A stretch of 64,000 bases of DNA from GM7GCV1 sp965221105 (lineage in GTDB: Bacteria; Pseudomonadota; Gammaproteobacteria; Pseudomonadales; GM7GCV1), in assembly GCA_965221105.1 (NCBI GenBank), contig OZ244871.1, forward strand, positions 682,001-746,000, written 5' to 3'. Under the pieces are notes generated by a model. It was not told the origin of the DNA. It saw only the letters and a list, made by a program, of their open reading frames with translations, and searched no databases. Both the position numbers and the translations under genes were made by a program. This document shows positions 7,804 to 17,056 of this stretch, piece by piece; positions within the stretch are counted from its first letter, which is position 1; every line of letters starts with the position of its first letter.

Positions 7804-8576
7804 CAGCGCCTCGATCTTCGCGATGACCTCCGGCGTTTTTTTTCCACCGGTGTGCGGCCGCCCCCGGCCTTGCGTACTCGATCAGCCTCGACATCCCCGG
7901 TCAGGAGCTCCCTGCGCCCCCGGGCAACCGTCTGGGGATGCATGCCCAGCAGATCTGCACTCCAGGTATCACCACCGAGGCCATACCTGATCGCCTCGAC
8001 GCCTGCATACAAGCGCCGTTGCTTCTCATCAAGTACGCTGAGGAACAGAATGATCGCGGCTTTCGCCTCGTCGGAAAGCTCCTGCTCTGCCGCCTCCATG
8101 AGCCTGCGCGACTGAAGCTGCTGCTTGCGCACGGCCGGCTCGGTGGCGCAATAGAGATAGCGGTTGGCCACTTTCTCGTGCGTCACCAACCCTCTGTTGA
8201 CAAGCCTCAACAGCGATTCCTTGACGCTGACCGCCACCAGTTCCCGGAGCTCATCGGCGAAATAGCCGCTATGAGACTCGTTCACGACATGCTCTAGTGT
8301 GGACATCAGAGTTCCTCGATCCGAGAAGCGCACATCCTTGTACGACCACAGACCCCGATGGTCGAACCGGGCAATCTGGTCCAGCGTGTAATAGCGGCCA
8401 CCATGAGAATAGCTTGAACGATAGGAGAGCTCCTTGAGCTTTCTCAACACGGTCTTGGCAGCCTGTGTGCCAAGGTGATCCTGCATCTGCTGCATGGTGA
8501 CCACGACCTGTCCGACAAGGAATTGCTCAAGGTCAGCTGCTCGATAGGTGGCGTTTCTCATGTTCTCAATGTCCAA
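7803..8576 (-). CDS. ISAzo13-type transposase, N-terminal part (frame A)
   Basis: The 257-residue frame holds the DNA-binding half. An N-terminal winged-helix-like region (about 1-75) is followed by a helical region, and then DEKQRRLYAGVEAIRYG and SADLLGMHPQTVARGRREL (about 200-235), the usual N-terminal helix-turn-helix of ISAzo13 transposases. After VEKK the zero frame runs into an Arg/Ser-rich tail of ten residues and stops, which is what a frameshift-regulated ORF looks like. The -1 frame at the A8 run restores the family sequence. The extra N-terminal 190 residues are longer than in common single-frame members of the family. Confidence 0.8.
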   Translation of the reverse strand: MDIENMRNATYRAADLEQFLVGQVVVTMQQMQDHLGTQAAKTVLRKLKELSYRSSYSHGGRYYTLDQIARFDHRGLWSYKDVRFSDRGTLMSTLEHVVNESHSGYFADELRELVAVSVKESLLRLVNRGLVTHEKVANRYLYCATEPAVRKQQLQSRRLMEAAEQELSDEAKAAIILFLSVLDEKQRRLYAGVEAIRYGLGGDTWSADLLGMHPQTVARGRRELLTGDVEADRVRKAGGGRTPVEKKRRRSSRRSRR

Positions 8577-8605
8577 GTATGACCTTAATAGTCTCTCAAA
8601 GGGTA

Positions 8606-8726
8606 CAAGAGGACATTCTGCTGGTCAGATGTGCGTGACACGTCGCGAATACGACCTGTGTACAGGCTAGAACAGCGCGTAGTGAGACGGTACAGAAGCG
8701 CAAGAAGGCTGCACAATGTCCTCTTG
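8606..8726. repeat. 12-bp inverted repeat upstream of the transposase
   Basis: CAAGAGGACATT (8606-8617) and AATGTCCTCTTG (8715-8726) are perfect reverse complements 97 bases apart, each followed by CTGCT or CTGCC on one side. They could be transposase binding sites or the end of the element. Confidence 0.45.
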
Positions 8727-8739
8727 CTGCCTTATTTGA

Positions 8740-9667
8740 ACGATATTATTTCTGAGCGAACCCTTAGTGTAGCGTAATGTGGGCCTACCTGAAGTCGCAT
8801 TCCGCGTTCTACGGGGCTGCCTTGACCAACTTCCAAGCAGTTCGGGAGGGGGAGTTATGGACGGGGGCAATTCCGGGCGCTTGCCAATTCCGGCACATTT
8901 CGCCGCCTGCTGACAGGCATATATGGTGAGTTACGCGCCAAGCACCTTTATGATACCGGGTTTCGAGAGACCGGTTGAGAATCGGCATAGCGATTCGCAA
9001 ATGCTTCAGGGAACGGAATCCATGAGAATTAAAAAGATTCGAACAGTAACCGACCAGAGGCGATTCCTGCACGTGCCTCTAAGGCACTTGGCACCCAAGC
9101 TTGGCGACGACGGCAACATCTGGTGCGGCACCATGCCGCCCTTCAGGACGACCACCAGCCTTTCACAGCCCCGACCGGGGCCGCCTCCATCCGAACTGTC
9201 GGCCTTGATGCCGAACATGACCCTGTGCTCGTAGGGTAAAGTATATTGAACTGCATATTTCATCATGATCGCCTTCTGATCGGTTCCAGGGAAGACCATC
9301 ACCCACCAGGGAGATGATCCTCCCGGTGGGTGTGGTAAAAAGATCAGGTCTTCGACCTGATCGGTTGGCTCAACAGCTTTGGTACAGCTTCAGTCCTCAT
9401 GCGGCTGCAGCACGGTGATAACCGGCTCATCGGCATCACCCGGGCCGACAATGAGCTTCAGTGTGAACAGCGCCGCCTCGGTCGAGCGACCGTCACGGGG
9501 CACCCGGTACAGCTGAAACTGCAACCAGTCACCAGAGCCCCTGCTGGTGCGTATGGCATGGGACGCCATGAACACAGAGTGCGCAGCAGAAGCAGAACAG
9601 ATCGAATCAACAGCCACCGCAGGTGCCATGCTCGACAGTCCATTGGCCGATATTCGTCATCCAGCCT
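8740..9667. other. No intact gene; decayed coding sequence possible
   Basis: Short frames on both strands. The minus strand near 9200-9265 begins with a coding-like MKYAVQYTLPYEHRVMFG that soon loses similarity to anything recognisable, and 9390-9629 minus has another open frame without a known product. It reads as old debris between an insertion sequence and the second repeat module. Confidence 0.45.
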
Positions 9668-10260
9668 CTATCGGGCCTGACGTGCATCAGGATACGAGTG
9701 TTTCTGCTGTCGCCGAGCCGGTCGGGAGCAGGCCAAAGAGTGAAGTCCGTCCCCTGAATGGGCATCAGGTCGCGTGCACGAGGCCCGGCACGGGGCCGCG
9801 AACACGCCAGGAGCCCGCGCGACATCAGCACAGGCCTTACAGGATGCTGCCGAGGGCAGGCTGGTAGGGATGATGGAGAGGCCATCCAGTGCGGCCCCCG
9901 CGGCGATGGACTCCAGCAGTGCCTCACGCCTGTGGGCTCTGCGCTGCGCCATCAGCGGGGTGCGGCACACCATGAGCCGCTCCCCCGGATAGAGATCACT
10001 GCGGATCTCCGCCAGGTCCTGTTCATCGAACAGCAAGCGCTGCACTGCATCGGTCTCAACCAGGGTGCGGATCGCCGGGCCCCGCGGGGCACTGATCCAG
10101 TCCAGCCTCGCCGGGTGCACCTCCTCCCGGATGCGCTCCTCGACCAGCTTGGCCCGGTCCCCCACCAGCACCACCTTCGACCGGGCTCGAAAGATGCCTG
10201 GATATCGCACGTCTGCACAGGTACTCGCCGGGGTGCCGTCCTGAGGCTGACAGCGATGAC
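9668..10260 (-). pseudogene. IS1634-family transposase fragment, copy 2
   Basis: The minus-strand frame keeps LVGDRAKLVEERI, LDWISAPRGPAIRTL, LFDEQDLAEI and YPGERLMVCRTPLMAQRRAHRREALLE, the central part of an IS1634-type transposase, in one frame for about 100 residues. It then loses similarity, because the segment corresponding to 78-210 of copy 1 is deleted. There is no N-terminal part and no catalytic C-terminal part, so it cannot work. Confidence 0.7.
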
Positions 10261-10509
10261 AGGTTCAATGCAGGACTCCCCGGATGGATGGACGGGGGTG
10301 TATAGCCGGACGCGGCGGGAGGGCGCGTGTATCGACCGACGGTCTGCATCAGTTTTGGCGTTGAGCCTGATGCCAGCGGTCGTCGAAATGAACACCCAGA
10401 AGGGCAGAAGCGTCCGCCGCCCCTCTCCCTCCAGTTCGGGCTCCGCCCTCATTAACCGGGAGAGCGGCGGCGGACTGAACACGGGGCCAAAAAAAAGCGC
10501 AAAAAAGAC

Positions 10510-10538
10510 TTGACAGACAGACAGACAGACAGAATAGG
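10510..10538 (+). promoter_or_regulatory. Candidate promoter with (GACA)5 tract in the spacer, copy 2
   Basis: TTGACA at 10510-10515, five GACA units at 10512-10531, weak -10 AATAGG at 10533-10538 after 17 bp. Identical to copy 1, including repeat number. Confidence 0.4.
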
Positions 10539-10623
10539 ACTGTCATATCTTCTATTGGTTCGTTTTAGTTCCGGAAAAAACTGAATCGAATACTCCCTAT
10601 AGACAGTATGACATTAGCTAACT

Positions 10624-10656
10624 GGAGCCCCCGGTGTGTACTCACCGGGGTCCTCC
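10624..10656 (+). promoter_or_regulatory. 5' leader hairpin of the secreted-protein gene, copy 2
   Basis: Same stem-loop as in copy 1 with one C for T in the bulge on the 3' side, so pairing is kept. It is followed by the same A/T-rich stretch and GGGAG ribosome site. Confidence 0.5.
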
Positions 10657-10693
10657 TTTAATTTAAAGACTTTTAATTTAGGGAGTTTACTCC

Positions 10694-12058
10694 ATGTTTA
10701 CCAAGAAATTGTTTGGTGCTGCAGGTGCCGCCTTGCTGATGGTTTCAGGCGCGGCGAATGCAGCAGTTCATTTGGGCGGTGCAGGCAATGACGCGGACCC
10801 CGTTACGTATGCCTCTGAGCTGGTGGTCCCTCCCGCAGGACTTCATCTCATGCATCCCGGCATTCGAATGGATGCCCCCTTTGAGATAGATCAAAGTCAA
10901 GATTGGATCCGCATTGATCTGGACGGAGCGAAATTCGTTGGCGACCCAGACCTGCATTCTGTAGGCACCGACAACCCGGACATCCAAAGGGATCACTCAG
11001 CTGGGGGTGACGGTGAGGACTTCGTTGTTTTCACTGGCTTAGGCGTAGGCGCTGATAACGACATACAACTGGATGGTGCTACCGATGGCGATACCATCAC
11101 TCTGATGGTTGCATCCAAAGGCCCAGTGACCGCGACAATCGGCATCTATGCGGATCGGTCAGACGCACTGCGAGGCAATGACCCTATCGAGTCTAAACAG
11201 GGTCCTGTTGCCATGTTTGCCCCGAGTATAAAAGTGACGGCTACGCAAATGAATCAGACGATCGATTCCGCGAGCGATTTCTTGAAGTTTAAGGGCATTG
11301 CTCAAGATGAATCAGCTACGCTTGGCTCGCTTGCGATCATGCTGGAATCGGTAAAGGGTGCTGATAATGCTAACATTGGCTTCGATGATCTTTTTGCAGC
11401 AACAACAGCTGGAACACTCACTGTTACGGGTGATTTTAGTCTGACAGAGGATGAGAAGGGCAATCAGCAGCCAAAATATGCTACATATAAGTCAATAGCA
11501 GCAGGCAAATTCGCCGAGGATGGTGGTTCGATTGAATATACGCTTGGGTCAATAGCAGCTGACGTCACCGCGGACAACGGAATATTTGAGCTCACCGCGG
11601 GCGGACACTCGCCGATCGAGCCTTCGACGTATGAATATGAGCTAAAACTGACACCGCCAGACACAACAACTATTGACCTGAGCGGTGTTGCCAACCTCAC
11701 AGGTAATTTTGGCGAGATTAAACGCGATGGCACCACTGTGGATATTCCCTATATCACCACATTCGACGGGTACAATCAGCGCCTGATTCTGACGAACAAA
11801 GGCAGTCGTGATGCGAACTACACAGTCACCTTCAGAACGGAAGGTAATGTCACGGCCACAGCTGGCACGGACGCATCGGGTACAATACCTGCTGGGGAAG
11901 TCTTGATCATTCGGATGACGGACCTGGTCACCCTGGAGGGTCGCACCCGCGCTGCCGGGGAAATTAACTTCGTCGGTGTGAGTAGCGATTCCGTTACTGT
12001 GGCCACCACTATAGTGAACCAAGACGGTGGTGGTACCGACACGGTTGTTTTGAATTAG
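10694..12058 (+). CDS. Secreted protein of unknown function, paralogue 2
   Basis: A 454-residue paralogue of the protein at 956-2470. The signal peptide is nearly the same (MFTKKLFGAA, VSGAANA), with cleavage near residue 23. The central part (about 25-330) is acidic, rich in Asp, Gly and Thr, and differs from paralogue 1. The last 110 residues match it again (PYITTFDGYNQR, then TVTF and DLVTLEGRTRA), so a shared C-terminal domain may anchor or export it. It has no Cys in the mature part. Start and ribosome site are as in paralogue 1, and a strong terminator follows. The function is not known; a family of exchangeable surface proteins is an inference from the pattern. Confidence 0.85.
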   Translation: MFTKKLFGAAGAALLMVSGAANAAVHLGGAGNDADPVTYASELVVPPAGLHLMHPGIRMDAPFEIDQSQDWIRIDLDGAKFVGDPDLHSVGTDNPDIQRDHSAGGDGEDFVVFTGLGVGADNDIQLDGATDGDTITLMVASKGPVTATIGIYADRSDALRGNDPIESKQGPVAMFAPSIKVTATQMNQTIDSASDFLKFKGIAQDESATLGSLAIMLESVKGADNANIGFDDLFAATTAGTLTVTGDFSLTEDEKGNQQPKYATYKSIAAGKFAEDGGSIEYTLGSIAADVTADNGIFELTAGGHSPIEPSTYEYELKLTPPDTTTIDLSGVANLTGNFGEIKRDGTTVDIPYITTFDGYNQRLILTNKGSRDANYTVTFRTEGNVTATAGTDASGTIPAGEVLIIRMTDLVTLEGRTRAAGEINFVGVSSDSVTVATTIVNQDGGGTDTVVLN

Positions 12059-12091
12059 CAGTAGCTGACGCCAGTGCACACTGGTAGTGAG

Positions 12092-12118
12092 AAAGGGAGC
12101 CACACGGCTCCCTTTTTT
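12092..12118 (+). terminator. Rho-independent terminator of paralogue 2
   Basis: AAAGGGAGCC-ACAC-GGCTCCCTTT, 10-bp stem and T-run. A smaller inverted repeat (CCAGTGCACACTGG) lies just before it, as in the first module. Confidence 0.92.
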
Positions 12119-12159
12119 ATGTGGTGCGTCAGGCATGACACGGAGCGCCGTGATGGGCG

Positions 12160-12173
12160 CTGTTCTAGAACAG
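12160..12173. repeat. Palindrome CTGTTCTAGAACAG, module end 2
   Basis: A perfect 14-bp palindrome after the terminator, the counterpart of 2533-2546. Similarity between the modules stops soon after it. Confidence 0.55.
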
Positions 12174-13021
12174 GTGGTGCTGATCAGGTAATGTGGCGGT
12201 GCACATCTGCTCTCGGTCCGGCATGGGGAACGATGAGCGTGCGCCGAGCACCGCGAGGTGTCAGGTGAAGCGTCGGTAGCTGAAGGTGCGGGCCGGGCTA
12301 TTGAGCCTCGAAATTTCCGTCATTGAGTGCACCGAGACGCTGCTAATCGTCAAAGGCCTCACGTCCGAGCCGACCTGGCGAGGCGAAGGAAGGCATCCCG
12401 GGGTCGAAAAACCATGGCGCGTACTGAAACATTGCATCGGGACCTGGGAGGTCTTCAGATCGTCCCGCAGTCGCGCGGGATCGCAGAGGAATGTAGAGGA
12501 CACTCAAAGCCAATGACGAACGACCTGAAGAAGTCAGACTCGGCCATAGTAGCGACGAGTCAGCGAACACGGGGCGGCGATGCCCTTGGCCTGCTGTATG
12601 AGTTTGAGCCTCAGCTGGATGTGGAGTCTGAACAGGACATGCCGCTGCGCGCCGCGTGTGCAGCCTGGCGGAGACCGCCTGGGGACACGCGAGAAACCTG
12701 GATAGCTGCTCGTGTCGCCGACCACGAAACAGAACACGACCCGGTTGAACAGCATCTGCTGGCCCCTGGCCGGGAAATGCGTCCCGTGGAAGCCGGGCTC
12801 GCTTCCGGCCAGTCGAATTCCGCGGAAAACGGCGGAAAAACAACAGAATTCCCCAAAAGAAGACGCACATAACAAAATGTGAACCCGGGGAGCATCGAGA
12901 GCACCATGACCCTGGCGAGCCCCTATGCGCGGTTCAGGGTGAACGAGCGGTTCTCCGCCCAGGGTCTTGAGTGTATAACTCTGCTTGTGACCATTGGCCC
13001 CACATTTGCTGTTCCTTTTGG
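12174..13021. other. No gene recognised
   Basis: About 850 bases with mutually overlapping frames on both strands and no recognisable protein in any. Probably debris from mobile elements. Confidence 0.55.
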
Positions 13022-13306
13022 TTAGCGATCCCCCAGGGCGTACCAGGCCCGGGCGATGATTACAACATCATCGACGTAGCGATAACGGATGACATAGCCG
13101 CGAGTGCCGAAACGAACCGACAGATCCCGGAATTCCATTTCCAGATCCCAGGGTCGGCCCTTTTCAGGAAACTCCGCCAGACTGTCGGCCGTGTCGATCA
13201 AAGTATCGATGGCGCGCTTGGCAGCAGCCCGGCTGTGCGGTTCTATGAACGCATGAAGCCGTTTGAGGTCATCCATTGCCTCTGGTAGCCATGTGACCGT
13301 CGCCAT
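13022..13306 (-). CDS. RelE/ParE-type toxin
   Basis: A 94-residue protein starting MATVTWLPEAMDDLKRL, with AAAKRAIDTLIDTADSL, FPEKGRP, RDLSVRFGTRGYVIRYRY and VVIIARAWYALGD, the usual ParE/RelE order. Members either cleave mRNA at the ribosome or poison gyrase; this sequence resembles the ParE branch. The ATG overlaps the antitoxin stop (TGATG), so translation is coupled. It looks complete. Confidence 0.88.
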   Translation of the reverse strand: MATVTWLPEAMDDLKRLHAFIEPHSRAAAKRAIDTLIDTADSLAEFPEKGRPWDLEMEFRDLSVRFGTRGYVIRYRYVDDVVIIARAWYALGDR

Positions 13307-13572
13307 CAACCCACATTTGCCTTGGTGTCCCCAAGGCTGGTCGACCAAGCTTTCACGTCGGCATGATCGATGGTTTCACCGGTCAGCTCATATTTTTCCC
13401 AACGGTCTTTCATCAGTTGGCGTTCGGCTTCCAGAGCTTCCTCAACATCCAGGAAGCGCTCGACTGCCGCTTTCATCAGATAATGCGGTGTGCGGTCCCG
13501 GGCTTTGCCCAAGGCTTCCAGACGGCGTTGGGTTTCTTCATTCAGGCGCACACCCATTGTTGAACTGGCCAT
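13306..13572 (-). CDS. Ribbon-helix-helix antitoxin
   Basis: An 88-residue protein with an N-terminal ribbon-helix-helix (MGVRLNEETQRRLEALGKARDR) that binds DNA, followed by a long helix with AVERFLDVEEALEAERQL, and a C-terminal tail that should wrap the toxin. Typical of CopG/ParD-like antitoxins. The start is Met of MASSTMGV; a Met 11 codons upstream is possible. The gene precedes and overlaps the toxin gene, and such pairs repress their own promoter. Confidence 0.85.
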   Translation of the reverse strand: MASSTMGVRLNEETQRRLEALGKARDRTPHYLMKAAVERFLDVEEALEAERQLMKDRWEKYELTGETIDHADVKAWSTSLGDTKANVG

Positions 13573-13789
13573 AGTGTTCTCGGGTTTTAAGTTAAAGTTA
13601 CACAAAGTATAACAATGTTACGCATTCTTTTTATTGAAATCGTCAATCCAGGGGCTTGCCCTTCGGGCCGTGCTCTATCGCTGCGCGACGGAGCCTGTAG
13701 TCTCCGCCAATCGATCACGATCACCAGGCTTGTCGGGACGCTTGCATGCGTCCCGTGGTCAATGCCACGGCAAGCGGCTGACCGGCATT

Positions 13790-14227
13790 CCCCATCTTTC
13801 GGCTACCGCTTGCAGGACAGGTACGGATCCGCATTCGCGCATTCGTCCGGTGTTCCACCGCATGGAGAACCAGGTGCGGGCTCATGTGCTGCTGTGTATG
13901 CTGGCCTATTCCGTGGAATGGCACATGCGTCAGCGGCTGGCTTCTCTGCTGTTCGATGATGAGGACTCCGCCGGCGCGGACGCTGAGCGCACCTCGGTGG
14001 TGGCCCCGGCCCGGGTCTCGGCATCTGCCAGGCGGAAGGCTGCACGTACGTGCACCGATGACGGGATGCCTGTGCAGAGCTTCCGCACCCTTTAGAGGGA
14101 CCTCGCCACCCTCACGAAGAATCGGGTTGTGCCCCGGATACCTGGGGCTGAACCCTTCGATGTGCTAACCAGACCCACCGAGCTGCAGGCGGAAGCGTTC
14201 CGGCTCTTGGGCCTGCGAATACGGTAG
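13790..14227 (+). pseudogene. IS1634-family transposase, C-terminal remnant
   Basis: From about 13840 the frame gives IRPVFHRMENQVRAHVLLCMLAY, EWHMRQRLASLLFDDED and PVQSFRTL, then an in-frame TAG at about 14093, then RDLATLTKNRV and LTRPTELQAEAFRLLGL up to the natural stop at 14227. This is the C-terminal end of an IS1634 transposase, in the opposite orientation to the other two fragments. The N-terminal parts are missing. Confidence 0.8.
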
Positions 14228-14548
14228 TGTTCCCAGTACCGGACTGCTAGAAATGAAATTACGTAATAAAAATCAATAGGTTAACTCAGTCATCCTCTCG
14301 AAGTTCAGGTTAACACATACACAGGGTGTGTCGTACTGCCATCGCCCGGACCTTCTGCGCTGCAATGGCAGTCGGCTCCCAACCTGTTTGCCATCTGACG
14401 TGTAATAGTGTCACCCGAGTAAATTTGAATACACTGGATACAACAGGTTCATTGGATATCAGGCTTCAATCCAGCACCTGACCGCTTGATTACCGGGGGG
14501 TCTGGCATTAAGGTGACCGCCCGTATCAATCAATGGCTTATTTGCAAC
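14228..14548. other. Upstream region of the capsule export operon
   Basis: A/T-richer than its surroundings. It contains two GGTTAAC words (about 14278 and 14309) and a possible weak promoter TTGAAT-17-TTCATT near 14426. No gene seen. The operon promoter should lie here. Confidence 0.4.
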
Positions 14549-16237
14549 ATGACCATAGGGTCCCAGGCGGTACAGAGTGCCAAAACTCTGGTGCTCATCG
14601 CCCTTTCCTGCCTTGCTCTGCCGTGCCTTGCGCAACCCGATACAGAGCAATACGCCACACCTGTTGAAATCGATCTGGCCGCCGACCCTCATCCGGCCGC
14701 AGCTCAGCAGGCTTCCCAATCCGACAACAGAGTGTTCGGCGGCAACCTGTTTACCGGCTCCTTTGCTCAACAGTCTTTTTCGGGATTCAATCCCAATTAT
14801 CAAATAAACGTGGGAGATACACTCTACCTTCAGGTCTGGGGGGCGGTAGAATTTGCCGGCGAAGAGCTGGTTGATGCCCAGGGCAATATCTTTATCCCAC
14901 AGGTTGGTCCGGTTCGCGTGGTCGGCACCACCAACAGTGACCTGAACCAGATCATTGAAGATGCCGTGGGCCGTGTCTACACCAACAACGTCTATGTCTA
15001 TACCTCTCTGATTGCGGCCCAGCCAGTCAAGGTATTTGTGACCGGCAATGTGATGAAACCCGGTCTGTATCCCGGCCTTTCGTCCGACTCTATCCTGAGC
15101 TATCTGGATCGTGCCGGCGGTATCGACCCCCAGCGCGGGAGTTTTCTTGACATCAAACTCAAGCGAAACGGAGAGTTGCAGCGCTCATTTAACCTCTATG
15201 ACTTTCTGATCGATGGCGATATCGAAACAGTCCAGCTGCACGAGGGAGATGTCCTGGTTGTAGGTTCTCGCCAATATGTAGTGAAATTCGATGGCAAGGT
15301 TGAAAACCCCTACCAAATAGAATTCTCCCAGGCGGAGATTCCGCTCAACGTAGCCCTGGACATCGCAGAACCTCTGCCTGAAGCCACCCATATCAGCATT
15401 CAGCGCAACACGGGCCTTACCCGGCAGGTGGAGTATCTGGAACTGCAAGCTGCCCAAGCTGCAGATCTGAAACTGATGGCCGGGGATCACGTCTCCCTGG
15501 TAGTAGACAAAAGCCAGGCAACCATCGGGGTCGTGGTGGACGGTGAGCATCTCGGTCAAGCGCAATACGTACTTCCATATGGTGCCACCCTTGGCGACCT
15601 GATTCCCAAACTCAGCCCAAGCGCACTGTCCAAGCTCGAGGCGCTGCAGTTGTTCAGAAAATCGCTGGCATCCCAGCAAAAGAGAGCCCTGGAAGAATCG
15701 CTGCGCGGCCTTGAGGCCCAGGTGCTTTCCGCCCGAAGCGACACCATTGAAGAAGCGCAGCTGCGGACTCAGGAAGCCAGACTTGTCTTGCAGTTTGTCG
15801 AACGGGCCCGACAGATTCAGCCGCGGGGCCAGGTCGTTCTGGGCGATGCCAGCCCATCGCTGGACATCGTTCTGGAAAATGGTGACCGAATCGTCATTCC
15901 GACGCACAGTCATCTGGTGTCTATTAACGGGGAAGTGTTGTTTCCAAGCGCCACCGTATATCAGGACGACCTGTCAGCACTGGAGTACATCGACATGTCA
16001 GGAGGCTTCACGCAGCGCGCCGACGATTCACGAGTCATCGTGCGCCGTCAAAATGGATCAGTGAAGGAACTGAGCGCCAGGAATATGAAGCGCTCGGGTG
16101 CCGGTCATATTCAGGCCGGCGACGAGATTCTGGTTATGCCATCTGTCGATGCCAAGCGCATGCAGTACGCCAAGGATATTTTCCAGATTGTCTACCAACT
16201 GGCGCTGAGCACCGGTGTTGTGCTGTCCATCGATTAA
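14549..16237 (+). CDS. kpsD: Outer-membrane polysaccharide export protein, KpsD-like
   Basis: About 562 residues. A signal peptide (KTLVLIALSCLALPCLA) is followed by YQINVGDTLYLQVWG (about 90-105), the start of the Poly_export/Wza-like domain, and then several SLBB-type repeats: QPVKVFVTGNVMKPGLYP, SINGEVLFPSATVYQDD and others. This matches KpsD/CtrA-like proteins that form the export pore for ABC-dependent capsules. The open frame begins at a TTG at 14486; the Met at 14549 gives a better signal peptide but has no strong ribosome site, so the start is uncertain. It heads a four-gene operon with the permease, ATPase and inner-membrane adaptor. Confidence 0.85.
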   Translation: MTIGSQAVQSAKTLVLIALSCLALPCLAQPDTEQYATPVEIDLAADPHPAAAQQASQSDNRVFGGNLFTGSFAQQSFSGFNPNYQINVGDTLYLQVWGAVEFAGEELVDAQGNIFIPQVGPVRVVGTTNSDLNQIIEDAVGRVYTNNVYVYTSLIAAQPVKVFVTGNVMKPGLYPGLSSDSILSYLDRAGGIDPQRGSFLDIKLKRNGELQRSFNLYDFLIDGDIETVQLHEGDVLVVGSRQYVVKFDGKVENPYQIEFSQAEIPLNVALDIAEPLPEATHISIQRNTGLTRQVEYLELQAAQAADLKLMAGDHVSLVVDKSQATIGVVVDGEHLGQAQYVLPYGATLGDLIPKLSPSALSKLEALQLFRKSLASQQKRALEESLRGLEAQVLSARSDTIEEAQLRTQEARLVLQFVERARQIQPRGQVVLGDASPSLDIVLENGDRIVIPTHSHLVSINGEVLFPSATVYQDDLSALEYIDMSGGFTQRADDSRVIVRRQNGSVKELSARNMKRSGAGHIQAGDEILVMPSVDAKRMQYAKDIFQIVYQLALSTGVVLSID

Positions 16238-16270
16238 CGGCACCAACGAGGAACCAGTCGGACAGCACCC

Positions 16271-17056
16271 ATGGCAATCGCAAAGCGGACTCCCTGGCAA
16301 GTTCAGCTGGCAGTGTGGTCAGCACTCTATAAACGGGAGATGAAAACGCGCTTCGGCGTGTATCGCCTCGGCTACCTGTGGGCACTGATCGAACCGGTTT
16401 CCCACATTCTCGTGTTGACCTTCATATTTTCCTTTATCGCCCGTGAGGGGTATCAGAATGTGCCCTTTGCTTCATTCTTTGCCGCGGGCATTATCCCCTT
16501 CTTTATTTTTCAAAAAACTATTGTTGCCTCGACCAACGCCATCATTCCCAATAAGGGGCTTTTCATTTATCGTCAGGTAAAGCCGCTCGATACTGTCGTG
16601 GTGCGAAGCCTTATTGAGTTACTCACAGGTGTCGCAAGCTTGATCTTTCTGGCCTGGCTTGGCGCCTGGTTTTTTGGGTACGACACCATTCCGGTCCGAC
16701 CCATGGAACTGGCCTCTATACTCCTTCTGCTTTTTCTGGGAAGTCTCGGGCTTGCCATGATCTGCGCAGTGATCGGGGCACGCTGGGAGGAGGCCGCAAA
16801 AATCATCCCCACTCTCCTTCGACCCCTCTATTTTATTTCCGGTATCTTCATGCCGCTTCAGGCGCTTCCGCAGGATTTACATATCTACGTGCTATGGAAC
16901 CCTCTGTTGCACGCCATTGAGCAGATTCGTGCCGCCGCATTTTCTGGATATGATCCCGGAAAAACGAGCTTGATCTATTTGCTGTGCTGGGCTTTTCTCA
17001 GCCTCCTCGTTGGGCTCTGGTATTTCCACCTCAACCGAACCCGGGTGCTCACCTAA
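16271..17056 (+). CDS. kpsM: Capsule export ABC transporter permease, KpsM-like
   Basis: A 261-residue membrane protein with six hydrophobic segments. The N-terminus has KREMKTRFGVYRLGYLWALIEPV, the hallmark of ABC-2 polysaccharide permeases. FFLFIFQKT-type helices follow, then a conserved HAIEQIRAAAF before the last segment. It forms the inner-membrane channel for a lipid-linked polysaccharide. Its stop TAA overlaps the ATG of the ATPase gene by one base. Confidence 0.92.
   Translation: MAIAKRTPWQVQLAVWSALYKREMKTRFGVYRLGYLWALIEPVSHILVLTFIFSFIAREGYQNVPFASFFAAGIIPFFIFQKTIVASTNAIIPNKGLFIYRQVKPLDTVVVRSLIELLTGVASLIFLAWLGAWFFGYDTIPVRPMELASILLLLFLGSLGLAMICAVIGARWEEAAKIIPTLLRPLYFISGIFMPLQALPQDLHIYVLWNPLLHAIEQIRAAAFSGYDPGKTSLIYLLCWAFLSLLVGLWYFHLNRTRVLT

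Larger units (their letters stand above)
6890..8730 (-). mobile_element. ISAzo13-like insertion sequence
   Basis: The element holds one transposase in two frames. The left edge is placed at the disrupted small gene near 6890. The right edge is uncertain; a 12-bp inverted repeat (CAAGAGGACATT at 8606-8617 and its complement at 8715-8726) lies upstream of the transposase start. No matching terminal inverted repeat or target duplication was found by eye. Confidence 0.6.
9841..10693. repeat. Long direct repeat, copy 2 (matches 1-955)
   Basis: Same content as copy 1: transposase relic, C/G-rich linker, GACA promoter, leader hairpin and start region. The last stretch before the ATG is nearly identical to copy 1. 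Two identical regulatory regions in direct orientation 9.7 kb apart are a substrate for recombination that would delete or duplicate everything from the first secreted-protein gene to the second promoter. Confidence 0.85.

Noticed and set aside
12327..12872. Possible 181-residue gene
   Set aside because: Equally long frames exist on the opposite strand, the composition is Arg/Ala/Thr-rich without a recognisable motif, and there is no ribosome site. Treated as non-coding debris.
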